From Puffinus mauretanicus (Eukaryota > Chordata > Aves > Procellariiformes > Procellariidae), in NCBI GenBank assembly GCA_023333565.1, contig JAJKFH010001022.1, forward strand, positions 286,482-350,481: a stretch of 64,000 bases of DNA, read 5' to 3'. A program made the translations under genes and the position numbers. Shown here in pieces: positions 43,901-53,265 of the stretch. The notes beneath the pieces are model-generated. The model was not told the origin of the DNA. It saw only the letters and a program-made list of their open reading frames with translations, and did no database searches. How positions within the stretch are numbered: the first letter of the stretch is position 1; every line of letters begins with the position of its first letter.

Positions 43901-46762
43901 ATGTCAGGTTTAATTGCTTTTTGTTGAGCTGAATAACTTTCAAAGGGCCTCAAAGGCACAAATGTTAAACATGAGCTCTTGTGTTCAATGCACGTTGGTG
44001 TCTTCAGAAGGTAGTGGAGATGTACTCAGTCTATTCAACGTGGTTCCTTGTGGTGCGCTTGACACAGTCGTACTGTGAGCATTTTGCAACGACAGCTGAA
44101 TGCTTTTTGTGTTCCTTTAAAGACTCTTAACACTGGAAGCATCGTATTCCTGCTGTTCCAAGGTCTGGCACAGATGCAGAACTCCATGTTCTGCGGGACG
44201 GCAGGAGTTAGAAAAGCTGTAGCAGTGCTATCTGAACGTCCTCCTACACCCTCAGCTGCTCCCAGGCTTTGCTGTACCTGCTTATTCCACCCTATCTGGC
44301 ATAGATAGGAAATTTTGGGAGCAAACACTGTCTTGTTTTACGCAGAGGTCAAGGCAGTAATCCTGACAGTTACCTCCATGCTACTGTAATGCAAATCGTG
44401 AGATTTGTTTTCAAATGCGATTGCCTGGTAGACTTGTCATCCTGGTTTTGGCCTTGCAGTGTTCGTGCTGTCTGGAGAGAAGACTTACTAAACCGATTAA
44501 CTAAACTATTCTCCCTCCAGAAAATACGCAGCCATTTCCTCTTCGGAGCAGCGTCAGAGTTACAAAAATGACTTCAATGCAGAATACAACGAGTACAGAG
44601 ACTTGCACGCTCGGATAGAGAGGATAACTCGACGGTTTACACAGTTAGATGCCAAGCTGAAGCAACTTTTGCAGGGCTCTGAAGAATATAAGGTAGAAAC
44701 AGAAACACATCTTCCCAAAAGCGGTTTCTGCAAGTGGCAGTGCTACAGCTCGTTTTAGTTGCTCTGTATGTGGGGCTGTTTGGGATGGGTTGGTGTCTGA
44801 AACGTACTGCCCAGAGCCCCGAACTGGTGGATGCAGAACGTGCACACAGCTGACGGCTTTGTAGACTGTTCTTAAAACAGCTCTGTGTTCTTTCGGTTTC
44901 AAGCTGGAGCACACATCATGGTACTTGTTGACAAGGAAAGGCCTCAGTGAGACAATTGGCGTCTTCAGCCAAAAGCTGCTGGAAGCTATTAGTGTATCCC
45001 AGCCAGAAAACTCATATTCGCACATATGGTAGTGTATCGGGGCTCGAAGGGGAGTTAGAACGGGGTCATCTCTTTCTTTGGAATCTTTGATCTTAATAAC
45101 GTAGCATTATTCGACTTGTCGAATAGTTGAAAGAGCTTTAACTATTCATTATCTTGAGAAAGTCAGTCTCATTGAATATAATAAACAGATTTTTACAGAG
45201 CACCTATTGTTTCCTCCCTCAAACATCCTTCCCCCCTCTGAGAAATTCAGTAATTCCTCACTGAATTATTTTTATATCTCGTGGAAAAATTAGTCTGAGC
45301 TGTGGAGGAAATGTCAATTATCCCTCCAGCCCAAGTGCCTGTTACAGGTAGTTGTCATGGCTGGGGAACAGGGCCTGATCCTTCCAGTGCTTCTGGTGTC
45401 AGCACCAGTATAGTCAGCCATAGTGAGGCTGGTTGTAGCCATCAGATCTTACGGGGGAAGTCGCGGAGGGAGTACATTTTGGTCAGTATTTGGAGGAAGC
45501 GTGTACGTTGAGCCATCAGTAGATGCTTGCCTACTGCAGTAGGTTGCGGGACTGTTGGCTCTTTTGAAAATAATAAGCTATCTTTTCCTTTTTAGACCAT
45601 CCATGATCAAATTTTACAGGAATACCGGAAAATTAAAAAGGTAAGTAAAAATAGCTGGCCACAAAAAAGGCTTTTGGGTGGTGCCCCTAGTGACTGAAAG
45701 GGATGGGTTCTTGCCAAGTGAAAAACCCAGTCTGAAGCTTTCTAGCAGATCTTTGTTCAGCTCGAGCTGGTCCAAAAAGTGGTCCCTTCCTGGATCAGAA
45801 AGGGTTTGTGGGGAGTCAAGACTGCTGCTGGATCCTGGGGAGCATTCAGCTGCGTTAGTGGCGTGCTAGCAGAAGAGCGAAATGTGTTAAATTGGTGCCT
45901 TTATCCCGTCAAGTGAAAGAACAGTTTGCATTTCAGATGCACGGGCTGAGTGGTAACAGGATCCTCCAGGTCGTGGTATATGGGGTGCGATTTGAGCGCA
46001 GCCTCTAGTGTGAATCTCTTGGGTACATAGTCCCCTGCGGGGCTCGGCGGGGCTTTTTGGAGCGTGGGGCACGCAGAATACTTCACATCTCTGTATGTAT
46101 ACGTAAAGCAGCAGTTGTTGACTGGAGGGATTTGTGATTTAGCTGGATGAGGTAGAAATGCCGAGGCAGGCTGGGGCATCCGTACACCAGGGGTGGGGTT
46201 TGGTTTTTTAAAATCTACGAATATGGCCCTGAGCTTTGCTGTCCCTGAGGGATTTTTGAAGAGATTCCCTGTGTGTTGCAAGTTCATCTTTGTTCTAAAG
46301 CTCCCAGACTTGCACAATTCAGTGCTAACGTGGGGCAAAGGGCAGGTGATGCTTGCTGGAAGCTAAGGTGTGTGGCCCAGCGGCTCTGAGTTAGGCTGAG
46401 CCTCGCTCAAGCTGCAGTCGCTTCCCTGTCATGAGGCTCCTGGAGCTGGGTACTGATGAAAAGGGATTTTGTTCTTTGCCTTGTTTGACCAGAGTGGGCC
46501 CATTTTAAATGGGTATCTACTCCTCCAGCTAGAAGGGCTTCATTCCTTGGTCATATATTTATGCGCAAGGTCCAATAGCCTCATCTGGGTTCAGCATAGG
46601 TGTCACCAAGTTCTGAGGAATTGCCTTCCGTCACTGCATTTTCATTTTTCTTTACAGACTAACCCCAATTACAGCCAAGAGAAGAACCGCTGCGAATACC
46701 TCCACAACAAACTGGCTCATATTAAAAAACTGATAGCAGAGTATGACCAACAGCAGTTTTAG
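19927..46762 (+). CDS. ELL: ELL, RNA polymerase II elongation factor (exons 2-12; 5' end outside window)
   Basis: ELL raises the elongation rate of RNA polymerase II by suppressing pausing. It works in the nucleus in the super elongation complex (AFF1/4, P-TEFb, ENL/AF9) and, with ICE1/ICE2, in the little elongation complex at snRNA genes. Coding exons are 19927-19974, 25424-25545, 25845-26008, 28962-29215, 32325-32449, 35853-35949, 39019-39514, 42454-42520, 44521-44692, 45596-45640 and 46658-46762. Joined, they read 564 residues with no internal stop, and all phases match. The N-terminal ELL domain covers about residues 1-240 of this part (e.g. [38 protein letters not shown]). A Pro/Ser/Lys-rich linker follows. 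The occludin/ELL homology domain is at about 455-564 ([39 protein letters not shown]). ELL rather than ELL2/ELL3 is supported by sequence and by the ISYNA1-SSBP4 neighbours. The human gene is a KMT2A fusion partner in leukaemia. Confidence 0.97.
20222..20244. repeat. Inverted repeat, 9-bp arms
   Basis: CACCACCAG (20222-20230) and CTGGTGGTG (20236-20244) are perfect reverse complements around the 5-nt spacer TGTTG. It lies in ELL intron 2, about 250 bp after the exon 2 donor. No function is known. Confidence 0.8.
21461..21536. repeat. 38-bp tandem duplication (two copies)
   Basis: Two adjacent copies begin at 21461 and 21499. Each starts AAATGATGCAGTTCCTTATA and continues with an A/T-rich stretch. 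They differ by very few bases, suggesting a recent slippage duplication in ELL intron 2. Confidence 0.85.
24080..24440. promoter_or_regulatory. Intragenic CpG-rich patch (candidate orphan CpG island)
   Basis: By eye this roughly 360-bp stretch holds about 30 CpG dinucleotides and is clearly more GC-rich than the surrounding CpG-poor intron (clusters such as GCGGCGCAC, GTCAGCGCCCGGATCGCC, GGATCGCTCGTC). It is in ELL intron 2, about 1 kb upstream of exon 3. It could be an internal promoter, an enhancer or a CpG-rich fossil; no first-exon donor is evident. Confidence 0.45.
25424..25545 (+). CDS. ELL: ELL exon 3
   Basis: This 122-nt exon codes [20 protein letters not shown], then [20 protein letters not shown], and ends two bases into a Ser codon. 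It is in the core of the N-terminal ELL domain, with donor GTGAGT. Confidence 0.96.
25845..26008 (+). CDS. ELL: ELL exon 4
   Basis: This 164-nt exon includes [20 protein letters not shown] and [20 protein letters not shown], nearly identical to mammalian ELL. It ends one base into the Gly codon of YVGKK. The acceptor is TTTTGCAG and the donor GTAAGC. Intron 3 upstream is only 299 bp, the shortest ELL intron here. Confidence 0.97.
26009..28961 (+). other. ELL: ELL intron 4
   Basis: This 2.95-kb intron has a G-run of about 11 (near 26515-26526) and an alternating T/A-rich microsatellite at about 27360-27480 (TATATATG and GTATATACATAT type units). No gene or transposon is recognised. Confidence 0.8.
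27360..27480. repeat. TA-rich degenerate microsatellite
   Basis: Imperfect ATAT/GTAT repeats, for example AATATATATGTGTATATACA, extend over roughly 120 bp in ELL intron 4. Confidence 0.7.
28962..29215 (+). CDS. ELL: ELL exon 5
   Basis: This 254-nt exon completes the Gly codon and codes [40 protein letters not shown] and [18 protein letters not shown]. The second half matches the winged-helix-like end of the ELL domain. The donor CAG|GTTTGT is weak, but it is fixed by the conserved next exon (VANLSAKD). The spacer before SQRPF is shorter than I recall from human ELL. Confidence 0.95.
29216..32324 (+). other. ELL: ELL intron 5
   Basis: This 3.1-kb AT-rich intron starts with a weak GTTTGT donor. 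A 17-bp unit is tandemly duplicated at 32178-32211 (unit starts CTACTTGTTCTCTG). Open frames such as 30583-31020 (145 codons) have no recognisable domain and are taken as chance. Confidence 0.8.
32178..32211. repeat. 17-bp tandem duplication
   Basis: Two copies begin CTACTTGTTCTCTG at 32178 and 32195 and differ in the last bases of the unit. They lie about 110 bp upstream of ELL exon 6. Confidence 0.75.
32325..32449 (+). CDS. ELL: ELL exon 6
   Basis: This 125-nt exon codes [20 protein letters not shown] then [20 protein letters not shown]. The [16 protein letters not shown] block is a strong ELL-family signature. It ends two bases into an Arg codon. Donor GTAATT. Confidence 0.97.
32450..35852 (+). 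other. ELL: ELL intron 6
   Basis: This 3.4-kb AT-rich intron has no recognisable gene, RNA or transposon. A short CCTCCCTCC pyrimidine run lies near 35525. Confidence 0.78.
35853..35949 (+). CDS. ELL: ELL exon 7
   Basis: This 97-nt exon completes Arg and codes [20 protein letters not shown] and [18 protein letters not shown] is conserved with human ELL; the rest is a Ser/Pro-rich linker. The acceptor is TTTTTCAG and the donor GTAGGT; it ends in phase 0. Confidence 0.93.
35950..39018 (+). other. ELL: ELL intron 7
   Basis: This 3.1-kb intron ends in a long pyrimidine tract (TTTTTTTTTTCC...CTCTCCAG). No gene is recognised; the overlapping 177- and 175-codon open frames near its end are partly shadows of exon 8. 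Confidence 0.78.
39019..39514 (+). CDS. ELL: ELL exon 8 (large linker exon)
   Basis: At 496 nt this is the largest coding exon. It opens with [20 protein letters not shown], matching the conserved [16 protein letters not shown] of human ELL. A Ser/Pro-rich section and [18 protein letters not shown] follow, then a very lysine/glutamate-rich stretch ([18 protein letters not shown]) that is probably a nuclear-localisation and disordered region. It ends in phase 1 with donor GTATGT. Confidence 0.96.
39515..42453 (+). other. ELL: ELL intron 8
   Basis: This 2.9-kb intron contains a 23-bp palindrome at 40009-40031. The 129-codon minus-strand frame at 41061-41450 and similar frames show no family signature. 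The acceptor is TTTTTTCAG. Confidence 0.78.
40009..40031. repeat. Near-perfect palindrome, 11-bp arms
   Basis: AGCTCTTTCAG (40009-40019) is the exact reverse complement of CTGAAAGAGCT (40021-40031), with one G between. Further out, ACAAC and GTTGT can also pair. It lies in ELL intron 8. Confidence 0.85.
42454..42520 (+). CDS. ELL: ELL exon 9
   Basis: This 67-nt exon codes [20 protein letters not shown] then YLL, matching human [23 protein letters not shown]. It joins the linker to the C-terminal domain, phase 1 in and phase 2 out, donor GTAAGT. Confidence 0.95.
42521..44520 (+). other. ELL: ELL intron 9
   Basis: This 2.0-kb intron is AT-rich at the start (A-run near 42642-42651) and has one GGAGGAGGCGGCGGC patch near 43245. 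No gene, RNA or transposon is recognised. Confidence 0.78.
44521..44692 (+). CDS. ELL: ELL exon 10 (start of occludin-homology domain)
   Basis: This 172-nt exon codes [40 protein letters not shown] and [17 protein letters not shown]. It is the first helix of the occludin/ELL C-terminal domain, which binds EAF1/EAF2. The acceptor is CTCCCTCCAG and the donor GTAGAA; it ends in phase 0. Confidence 0.97.
44693..45595 (+). other. ELL: ELL intron 10
   Basis: This 0.9-kb intron contains a perfect palindrome with 8-bp arms at 45108-45125. Nothing else is recognised. Confidence 0.8.
45108..45125. repeat. Perfect palindrome, 8-bp arms
   Basis: TATTCGAC and GTCGAATA flank the dinucleotide TT. It lies in ELL intron 10 in otherwise AT-rich sequence. 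No function is known. Confidence 0.8.
45596..45640 (+). CDS. ELL: ELL exon 11 (45-nt mini exon)
   Basis: It codes [15 protein letters not shown], phase 0 to 0, equivalent to [15 protein letters not shown] in human ELL. The acceptor is CTTTTTAG and the donor GTAAGT. Confidence 0.95.
45641..46657 (+). other. ELL: ELL intron 11
   Basis: This 1.0-kb intron has no recognised features. The 145-codon minus-strand frame at 45901-46338 has no family motif. Confidence 0.78.
46658..46762 (+). CDS. ELL: ELL exon 12, terminal coding exon
   Basis: This section codes [20 protein letters not shown] then [14 protein letters not shown] and a TAG at 46760-46762. It forms the end of the occludin-homology coiled coil. 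The protein ends shortly after AEYDQQ, a few residues before the end of human ELL. Confidence 0.97.
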   Translation, partial: TNPNYSQEKNRCEYLHNKLAHIKKLIAEYDQQQF

Positions 46763-48807
46763 CTGGCACTAATCTGGACTGGGTAGGGCAAAAAAAAGTC
46801 ACCTGGACGTTACGTTCCCTTTTATACAACTAGATTCCTTTCAGAGACGAGCATTAATTCCTCGTGGTTGAAGAAGTTGGGGATTACTTACAATGCCGAA
46901 TCTGTCATGTCCGCGTCTGAGCCGGGTCACAAGCCCAGCGCCGGGCACGGTCCTCTCGAGTTTTAGCCTCTCTGAATGTCGGAATGTAACAAATGAAAAA
47001 ATCTGCTTATTTGAAGCCAGCGTTTGACACTTAAGGGAAAACTTGCCTAAAGTGAACGAAGCTCCCAAAGGTTAAGAATCAGTAGTTTTCATGGATTAAA
47101 GTTTGGCATGAAGTGTAATTACCCCTGGCCCAGGTCCACTGGGTTACAAATTGTCCTTCAAATGGTGAGGAACTGGAATGCTGCTAGGTTACCTCCTTCT
47201 CTGGCACCTGCGACTGTTCATATGCAAGCTGTCTGCTCTACATGGCACCGCGTTAAATACACCAAGTACCCAGAGCTCTCGTTGTTTGTTCCTGCTTTTG
47301 TCATCTCCGGTGTGTGCTCTCTTGAGGTGGTTGTGTCAGTAGGAGGGGATCAGCCCGGGGATCTGCACTGAGTGCCTTGTGCAGTGCAGAAGTGGATCCT
47401 TCATGTAAAAAAAAGAAAAAGGAAAAAAAAAAAACCAACAATTTTTTTTTATCCGCTTGTGCGTTTGGAAGCAGCGGGCGTAAACGTTTTGCAGTGGCCT
47501 CTCCAGCATGCGCGGTCCAGTCTGCCTGCATTAACCTTCACGTACCAGTGCTGGGAAGATTGAGACCTGTCTGTCTTTGACTTTTATAATTTTATACCAA
47601 GGCAGCCAATTTTATTAATTGCTAATGAGACTATGGTCTATTTTTGTATAAAAAAAAAAAGCATCTTTTTCTAAAACTGTGCCTCCCTTTTCCTTTTAGG
47701 CCAAGTGTTTCAGAACCTTTCCTGTCTTATAACTGCAGTATTACTAAAGCTTATCGGATAGTTACCCAGAGGAGTTATTTTATTACCTGTACTGACCCAT
47801 GAGAGAGGAGAGGGGGGTGGGGGACGGGGGGTGCGATGCTTCCTTCTTCTGTTTTTTGTGTCTTTCCAAAGAAGCAGCAGCAGAAAATCATTCTCAGAAC
47901 AGGCGCCCGAGCGTGAGAGAAGTAAGGTAGTGTTTTCCCATGCGGGTCACTTCCACTGTTTGCTTTATCTAGCCAGCTTCTCGGTGCAGGCTTTCTTCTT
48001 GATTATTTTTTTTTTTTTTGGACTTGAAGGGAACATTTTTAGAGTATGGCCAGGGTGTGAGAAACACGCCAAAAAGCACAAAGGTGTCCTTTAACTCTGC
48101 TATTTCTTTTTCTCCCCTCTCCCCTTTTAATCCTGCCAGCCTGTGTGATTTGACTTCTTCCCGCTTCCGTTTATCTCAAAGTAAAGGATTACTTTCCTGT
48201 GGCGTCTCCTTCCCTTGGAGGTTGCACTGAAGAGTCTTTCACCCTTTGAAGGAGCGGAATGGCAGAGTTAAGGAGGGAAACAGTTCTTACACAAGGAGTA
48301 TTTTTTTTTTTCCGCCCCCCCAAAAAGTGGGTCCATCTGCTGTGTAAAAAAAAAAAAAAAAGAAGAAAAAAAAATCAATAATAATAATTCCATTCTGGCT
48401 AGATTGGTTTTGCTGCGTCGTCCAGCCAGGACCACCGCTTTGCTTTGTCACTTGCAATGTTCTGAGTTTCTCTCCCTGCCGCGTTGCATCCAGCGCTCAC
48501 CAGGACTTTGCCATCCCGTTCTTCAAACGAAAGCCTACGGCTGAAGGGACGCGGCTGAGCTGCGCGTTACTGGCCCGGCGACCCTCCGGCCGTGGTCCAC
48601 GGACTGCCACTGGACAGCCACCTTTTTCTGCTGGTCTGCAAAGCCAAACCTGTTCAGAAGCGGAGCGGTGAAGGAGGGGGGGGAAGAGATGTGATGTCCG
48701 AGGAGCACGGTGGTCCGTAGGGTGAGCACCCCCGAGACCCCCCTAGGGAAGTCCCGACGAGCATCTCGGGGCTTGGGGAACGCTTTGGTCCCATCTCTTC
48801 CTCTCCG

Positions 48808-48813
48808 AATAAA
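48808..48813 (+). terminator. ELL: Possible proximal ELL polyadenylation signal
   Basis: AATAAA lies in the CpG-rich part of the ELL 3'UTR (CCGAATAAAGACG). There is no T/GT-rich element directly after it that stands out, so use is uncertain. Confidence 0.3.
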
Positions 48814-50038
48814 GACGACTGGAGGTTAGGGAGCCGTTTCTCTTGCGGGCGTACCTGTTCGTGTAACGTTGCCTGCCTCCGGTGCTTCTGCTCGTCAGGG
48901 AAAGCTGGAAAATATGCGTGAGTTAAAGGCGAGGAGCTTTCGTCCAGAAAACTTTGTCCTCCTGCTCAGTGGGGTCTTGCACCTACCGGTGCAGGAGTTT
49001 CTTAAGCGGTGGCTGGTGGCGATGTCCGAGCTCAAGCCTCGCTTAGGTTAAGATTCCAACAAACCTCCCGTGGCTGTGAATTTGTGCACCGAGGCGGATT
49101 TCACCGGAGCCGCAGGGATCTGGGAGGGGGCATGAGGCTGCGTGGAGGAACCGGGATGCCGCGCTTTCTCGGACCCGCTGTGAGATTTTGTCGCTGCAAA
49201 ACCCGGTCGGCGCCAGACCGGCGAGCGGCACCGCCAGCCGGCCGTTACGCAAATTTCGGTGTTCTCGGTGGCAAGGCTGAATTTCCCAGCGCCCACCCAT
49301 CGCGTCCACCCGGCAGCGCGCCGAGCCGCGGGGCTTGGTGGGACTTCATCTCCGACTGCGGTGCGTGAGGAGCCCGAAACTCGGCTGGCAGAAGAGGCAG
49401 CAGCTACAAACCCAGGATGAGTAAATTCTTCCATGGAAACACTTCTCCTTCTGATCCTTAATATTTTGAATGGGGTGGTTTTTGTTGCTTTGGGGGGGGA
49501 GGGGGATAGAGATGGATCTCAATCTTTATACATCTGCTATAAGATATTTTTGCAAACAGAGTTGTATACAAAGATGTATTGTGTACATTTACATGTATAT
49601 TCTGGAACTTCTAAAATTTGAATATAAAAACTGAAAATATTTAATGAATATCCAAACTGTGAGACCCAATTAGCATTCAACAACTTTCTGCTTCACTTTT
49701 CTTTTGGACTGTGTTAAAGAATTGTAGTCGAATCTGCCTTTTTTTTTTTTCTTTAGAGATTATGAAGCTAGGCAAATTTTGTGCTTTTTGGGTTAATAGA
49801 AACCAGTCCTAGGTGATTAAGTATGATCTTAACTTATTGATACTGTGTTTTACTTTGTAATATTGTACTGTGGATAAAACTATATTGAGCCATGGAGTTG
49901 GAGTTTACAAAAGAGCTTTTCACTTTGCCAAAATGTTACAATTTAAAGGCAGCATAGTCTTCAGCTTTCCTAATCTTTTCTTAAGAGCTAGTGTCTTTTT
50001 TGTACACTAAAAAGCTGAATGCTGATTTTGCAACATAT

Positions 50039-50044
50039 AATAAA
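50039..50044 (+). terminator. ELL: ELL distal polyadenylation signal
   Basis: AATAAA lies in ACATATAATAAATTCACTG at the end of an AT-rich stretch, followed within 50 bp by GTTGTATATTTCTTTT, a GT/T-rich downstream element. GC content climbs sharply afterwards, so this is the best candidate for the ELL 3' end. Confidence 0.6.
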
Positions 50045-50065
50045 TTCACTGTATTGGAAAACAAG

Positions 50066-53000
50066 CAAACAATAAGGTTGTATATTTCTTTTCAGTGCTT
50101 CTTACTGCAAGGAAACTCAAAAGGGAAAGGTGATAAATGGCTGGCGTGGAGTTTGAAAGCAGGAAACTTAAAGGAACCAAGTCAGTTGAGTGAGTTTAAG
50201 TACTGGAGCAGTAGGTAAGAAACATGAGAAGGAAAAGCTGCTCGCTCTGGGCCGTCCATTTTCCAGCCGCTTGCTGCGTACGGGGCGAGCTCTCGCCCAG
50301 AAGTGCTGCCACGGAGCAGCCTTGCTCTGTGGGGAAGGCTTTCGGGTGCTCGGGTGGCATCTCCGAGCGGTGGCAGGAGCTGGGGGTCTTCCCACTCCAG
50401 TGGCGTTAGCGCCCAGGTTTTTTTGGGGGAAAAGCTGCTTTGAAAGAGGCACCCATCGCTGGTGTCGGCGTGGAGGTTGAGAGGGGTCCCACGAGCACAG
50501 AGCTCGGCAGGAGCAGCGGGAGGGCTTGGAGGTGCTGTGGGCGAGGGCCTCGCTGCTTCCCTGGGATCGACGATGCTGGAGCATCCTAGGTTACGGTGGC
50601 CCTTCCTGCCCTGGTTGGGGGCTGCTGGGGAGGGTCCAGACCTGGTTCAGGTGCCTCCCCTCGGCTGCTCTGCATCTGGGGAAGGGGCTGCTGCGTTTCC
50701 CTCCCCGGGAGCTGAGCTGGGTTTGACGTCTGGGCTCGCTCGCGGGGGGGGTGAGTCACATCCGTCGGGAGCTGGAGCAGGGATGGCGATGCTGCCAGAG
50801 CAGCGAGGCGGGGATGAGCCCGGCATAGACGCTGCCGCCGTGCTGGCTGTCCACGCTGCTGGAGCTTCCCACCTCCACCCGCGGGTCTGAATCATCCGGC
50901 TAAAGCTCAGGATACAAATAGCATCTCGGTTGCGTCGAGACGTCGTCCCTTTTTTCTGCTGTCGCGACGGCTGCTCTGGTCCTGGCTTCTGCAGCATCCC
51001 TGGGTCTGCTGCTCACTGCGGCTGCAGCAGGCAACATAAAAGAGTATAAAAACCCTCCAGTAACTGCTCGGTACCACAATATGCTCTGAAGAGCTGCTCT
51101 TTTCCTTCAGTGGTTGCTGTGCTGCTGCTTTGGGATGCCCTCCTCTAAGAGGGATGGCATCCCAGGTTCACTGGTCTCGAGACCCGAAGAGCTGGCAGTA
51201 GGTCTTGCTTGATCCACCCGTGTACGTAACGAGCCCGTGGTCAGCTCACTTTGCTTTAGCGCAGGATTCGGGATTCTGCCTCCAAAATAGCAAAATACAG
51301 AGAAAGAGAAAATAATCCAGCGATCAAGTAACACCTTACAAATGCCTTGGCTTTTTTTTAAAGGTGGGGGGGAAACAGGGAGGGCTCTGCTCGGTCCTGT
51401 CTAGCCAGCCTTGACCTTGGAGCTGACACGAGCAGGAGCACCTGCGCAGGGAGGCGATGCTCCCACGGCCGGCGAGGGTTTGCTCGCACGGGGCACTCGG
51501 TTACAGAGCAAGAGCAGAGCCGCCTTGGGCGAGCTGATGCTCTCGCAAATCCCCGAATCATCACGTTTTTAGTTTCAAATGTCACCTCTGAGACAAGCTA
51601 CACACCCCGGGCCCCCCTTTTACCGTCCTTAATTCCTCGCTTATGTGAGCTTCACCCCTGGGGGCTGCCCCGGGGTGTTCATCTGGTCAAAGGCTGGGTC
51701 CTGTCCCCTGGGACCTGCGTGGGGACGTGCACGGGGACGCTCCCGCAGGAAGGGTCCCTGTCCCCTCCCGTCCCAGCTTTCCTGGGGAATTCCTCTCAAC
51801 CGCTGGCAGCTCTTGCTCTGGCCGGGGTCACGCACTGAGCTCATTAACTCAGAGCTGCCCCAGTGGAAATTTACTGGCTGAGTTTGCTGTGCCAGAGCCA
51901 GCCCGGCTCCTGCCGCTGCCTCCTTATCTGCACCCGCCTGGGAGCCCGGCTGCCAGCCTCCCCGGGGACCGCGGCGTGGGGACAAGGAGCAGCATCTCTT
52001 TCAGGCTGCGCCCCTGTGTCCCTCCCGCGCGCCGAAGCTGAGCCTGGTGTGCGGGTTCAGGAGGAGCCCTGGGCTCCGATAGTTCAGGTCACACCTGGGA
52101 AAAGTGTCATTTTGCACCATATCGACACAAGCTGCCCTTAAATTAGGGTCACGCACACGTGGGAAGGCAGAGATGACCCCGCAGCGTCCTGGCTGCTCCG
52201 GTCGGCTTTGAGGGACAGCAAAAGCACCGTGGGTTTTTCCTGTGCACCTTTTGCTCACGGCTCGTTTACAGGAGGAAACTCATTAGAATAATTTGTCCTT
52301 GACACGCTCCGATGGTGCTGGTCCCTCTTGCAGAGCAGCTGCTGCACCTCCACCGCCGAGCACGACCACCCCGAACCACCCCTTCCTCCGTCCCTTTCCG
52401 TGCGTGGGTCCGTCCTTGGGCACGCAGCACCCGGAGGGTGACGGCATAGGGACAGGGAGGAGAGGACGAGGAGCTGCGAGCAGCCGGCGCAGGCAAAGAT
52501 AACGAAGGGTCACAGCCTGGGGATTGTTTTATACGAGGGGAAAAAACCCAAAACGTGAATGGAAGAAAACGTGGCCAGGGAGCGCCAGGGCTGTTTGTGT
52601 CCGTAACACATAAATCTGGGGCTGCTTGGGTTGGCCTTGACCTGCTGGGGGGGGCGAGGGGGGCTCCTGCCTGCATCCCCCCGCGGCCGAGCCCTTCCCA
52701 GCGCACGGAGCATCTCGGCTCGCGCAGAATCAGGCCCTGAACCTGCTTATAATGAACCACCGGGGAGTTCGTGCGGCCCCAGCTCCCGCAACGGGGGCTC
52801 CCGGGGGCTTGGTGGCCTGGATGCCCGTCCCCGGGGATGGGAGGGGGGGTGTCTGCTGGAACAGGGGGGTGGGCACCATTGCTGGGGGAGCGGGGCCGGT
52901 CGCTATGGCTCCGCGGCTCGCCTGGCCCCCCGCCAGCCCCCCGGCAGCTGGGGAGCGAAGGCGCTGGGCGGCCGGCCCGGGCTCCCGGCCCATGAACGCG

Positions 53001-53200
53001 TTGGGCAAGCAGGAACAAGGGAGCCCCGCTCATGCGGTGCCGAGCGTGGGAGGAGTGGGAAGGGAGTGGGGGAAGGAACAATGGTGGGAGTTATGGGAGG
53101 GGGGCGAAGACAAAAAAAAAAAAAAAGAAAAAAAAAAAAAGGAAAGCAGTGGAAAAATACCAGTTCTGGGCCCCTGGCAGCGCTGCCCGGACCCTCCCCG
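50066..53200. other. Intergenic region between ELL and ISYNA1
   Basis: GC content rises steadily from here. Many long frames on both strands (138, 142, 114 and 271 codons) overlap one another, are rich in Pro, Ala, Gly and Arg, and lack conserved domains, as expected for stop-poor GC-rich DNA. A purine tract of A-runs lies at 53110-53141. No gene is called. Confidence 0.7.
53110..53147. repeat. A-rich tract
   Basis: Two A-runs, of about 15 and 12, are separated by a G and followed by GGAAAG. The tract interrupts GC-rich intergenic DNA and could be an old poly-A tail or simple repeat; no retrotransposed body is seen beside it. Confidence 0.7.
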
Positions 53201-53265
53201 CCCCAGGATTATTGTACAAAGAAATGTTATTTTTGTTTCAATAATTTGCTGAGGCACTGGCATTC
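53201..53265. promoter_or_regulatory. AT-rich island with SOX/TCF-like sites and inverted repeat
   Basis: Inside very GC-rich sequence, ATTATTGTACAAAG (from 53208) and TTTGTTTCAATAAT (to 53245) form a hairpin-capable inverted repeat with 7-bp perfect outer arms. TACAAAG matches the SOX/TCF-type consensus WWCAAWG, and TGCTGAGGCA resembles a MAF half-site. It is about 1.7 kb upstream of ISYNA1 exon 1. Regulatory function is an inference. Confidence 0.35.

Larger units (their letters stand above)
46763..50065 (+). other. ELL: ELL 3' untranslated region
   Basis: A long 3'UTR follows the stop and runs to AATAAA at 50039. It has several poly-A/poly-T tracts (47406-47455, 47650-47660, 48301-48311, 48345-48371). 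A CpG-rich central block lies at about 48410-49400. The distal 600 bp is AT-rich (TTTTTGTAC, TATATTTC type), as is common near the end of a 3'UTR. An internal AATAAA at 48808 could give a shorter form. The open frames here are not convincing genes. Confidence 0.7.

Noticed and set aside
48340..48372. Poly-A run as the tail of a processed pseudogene
   Set aside because: No coding-like sequence, target-site duplication or gene body precedes it; it is a simple repeat in the ELL 3'UTR.
1..50000. CR1-type LINE remnants
   Set aside because: The typical avian CR1 3' end and its short terminal repeats were not recognised by eye. A repeat-masking search would be needed to exclude old fragments.
52266..53081. 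271-codon minus-strand frame upstream of ISYNA1
   Set aside because: Low-complexity Pro/Ser/Arg composition, strongly overlapping frames on the other strand, no splice-consistent partner and no recognisable family.
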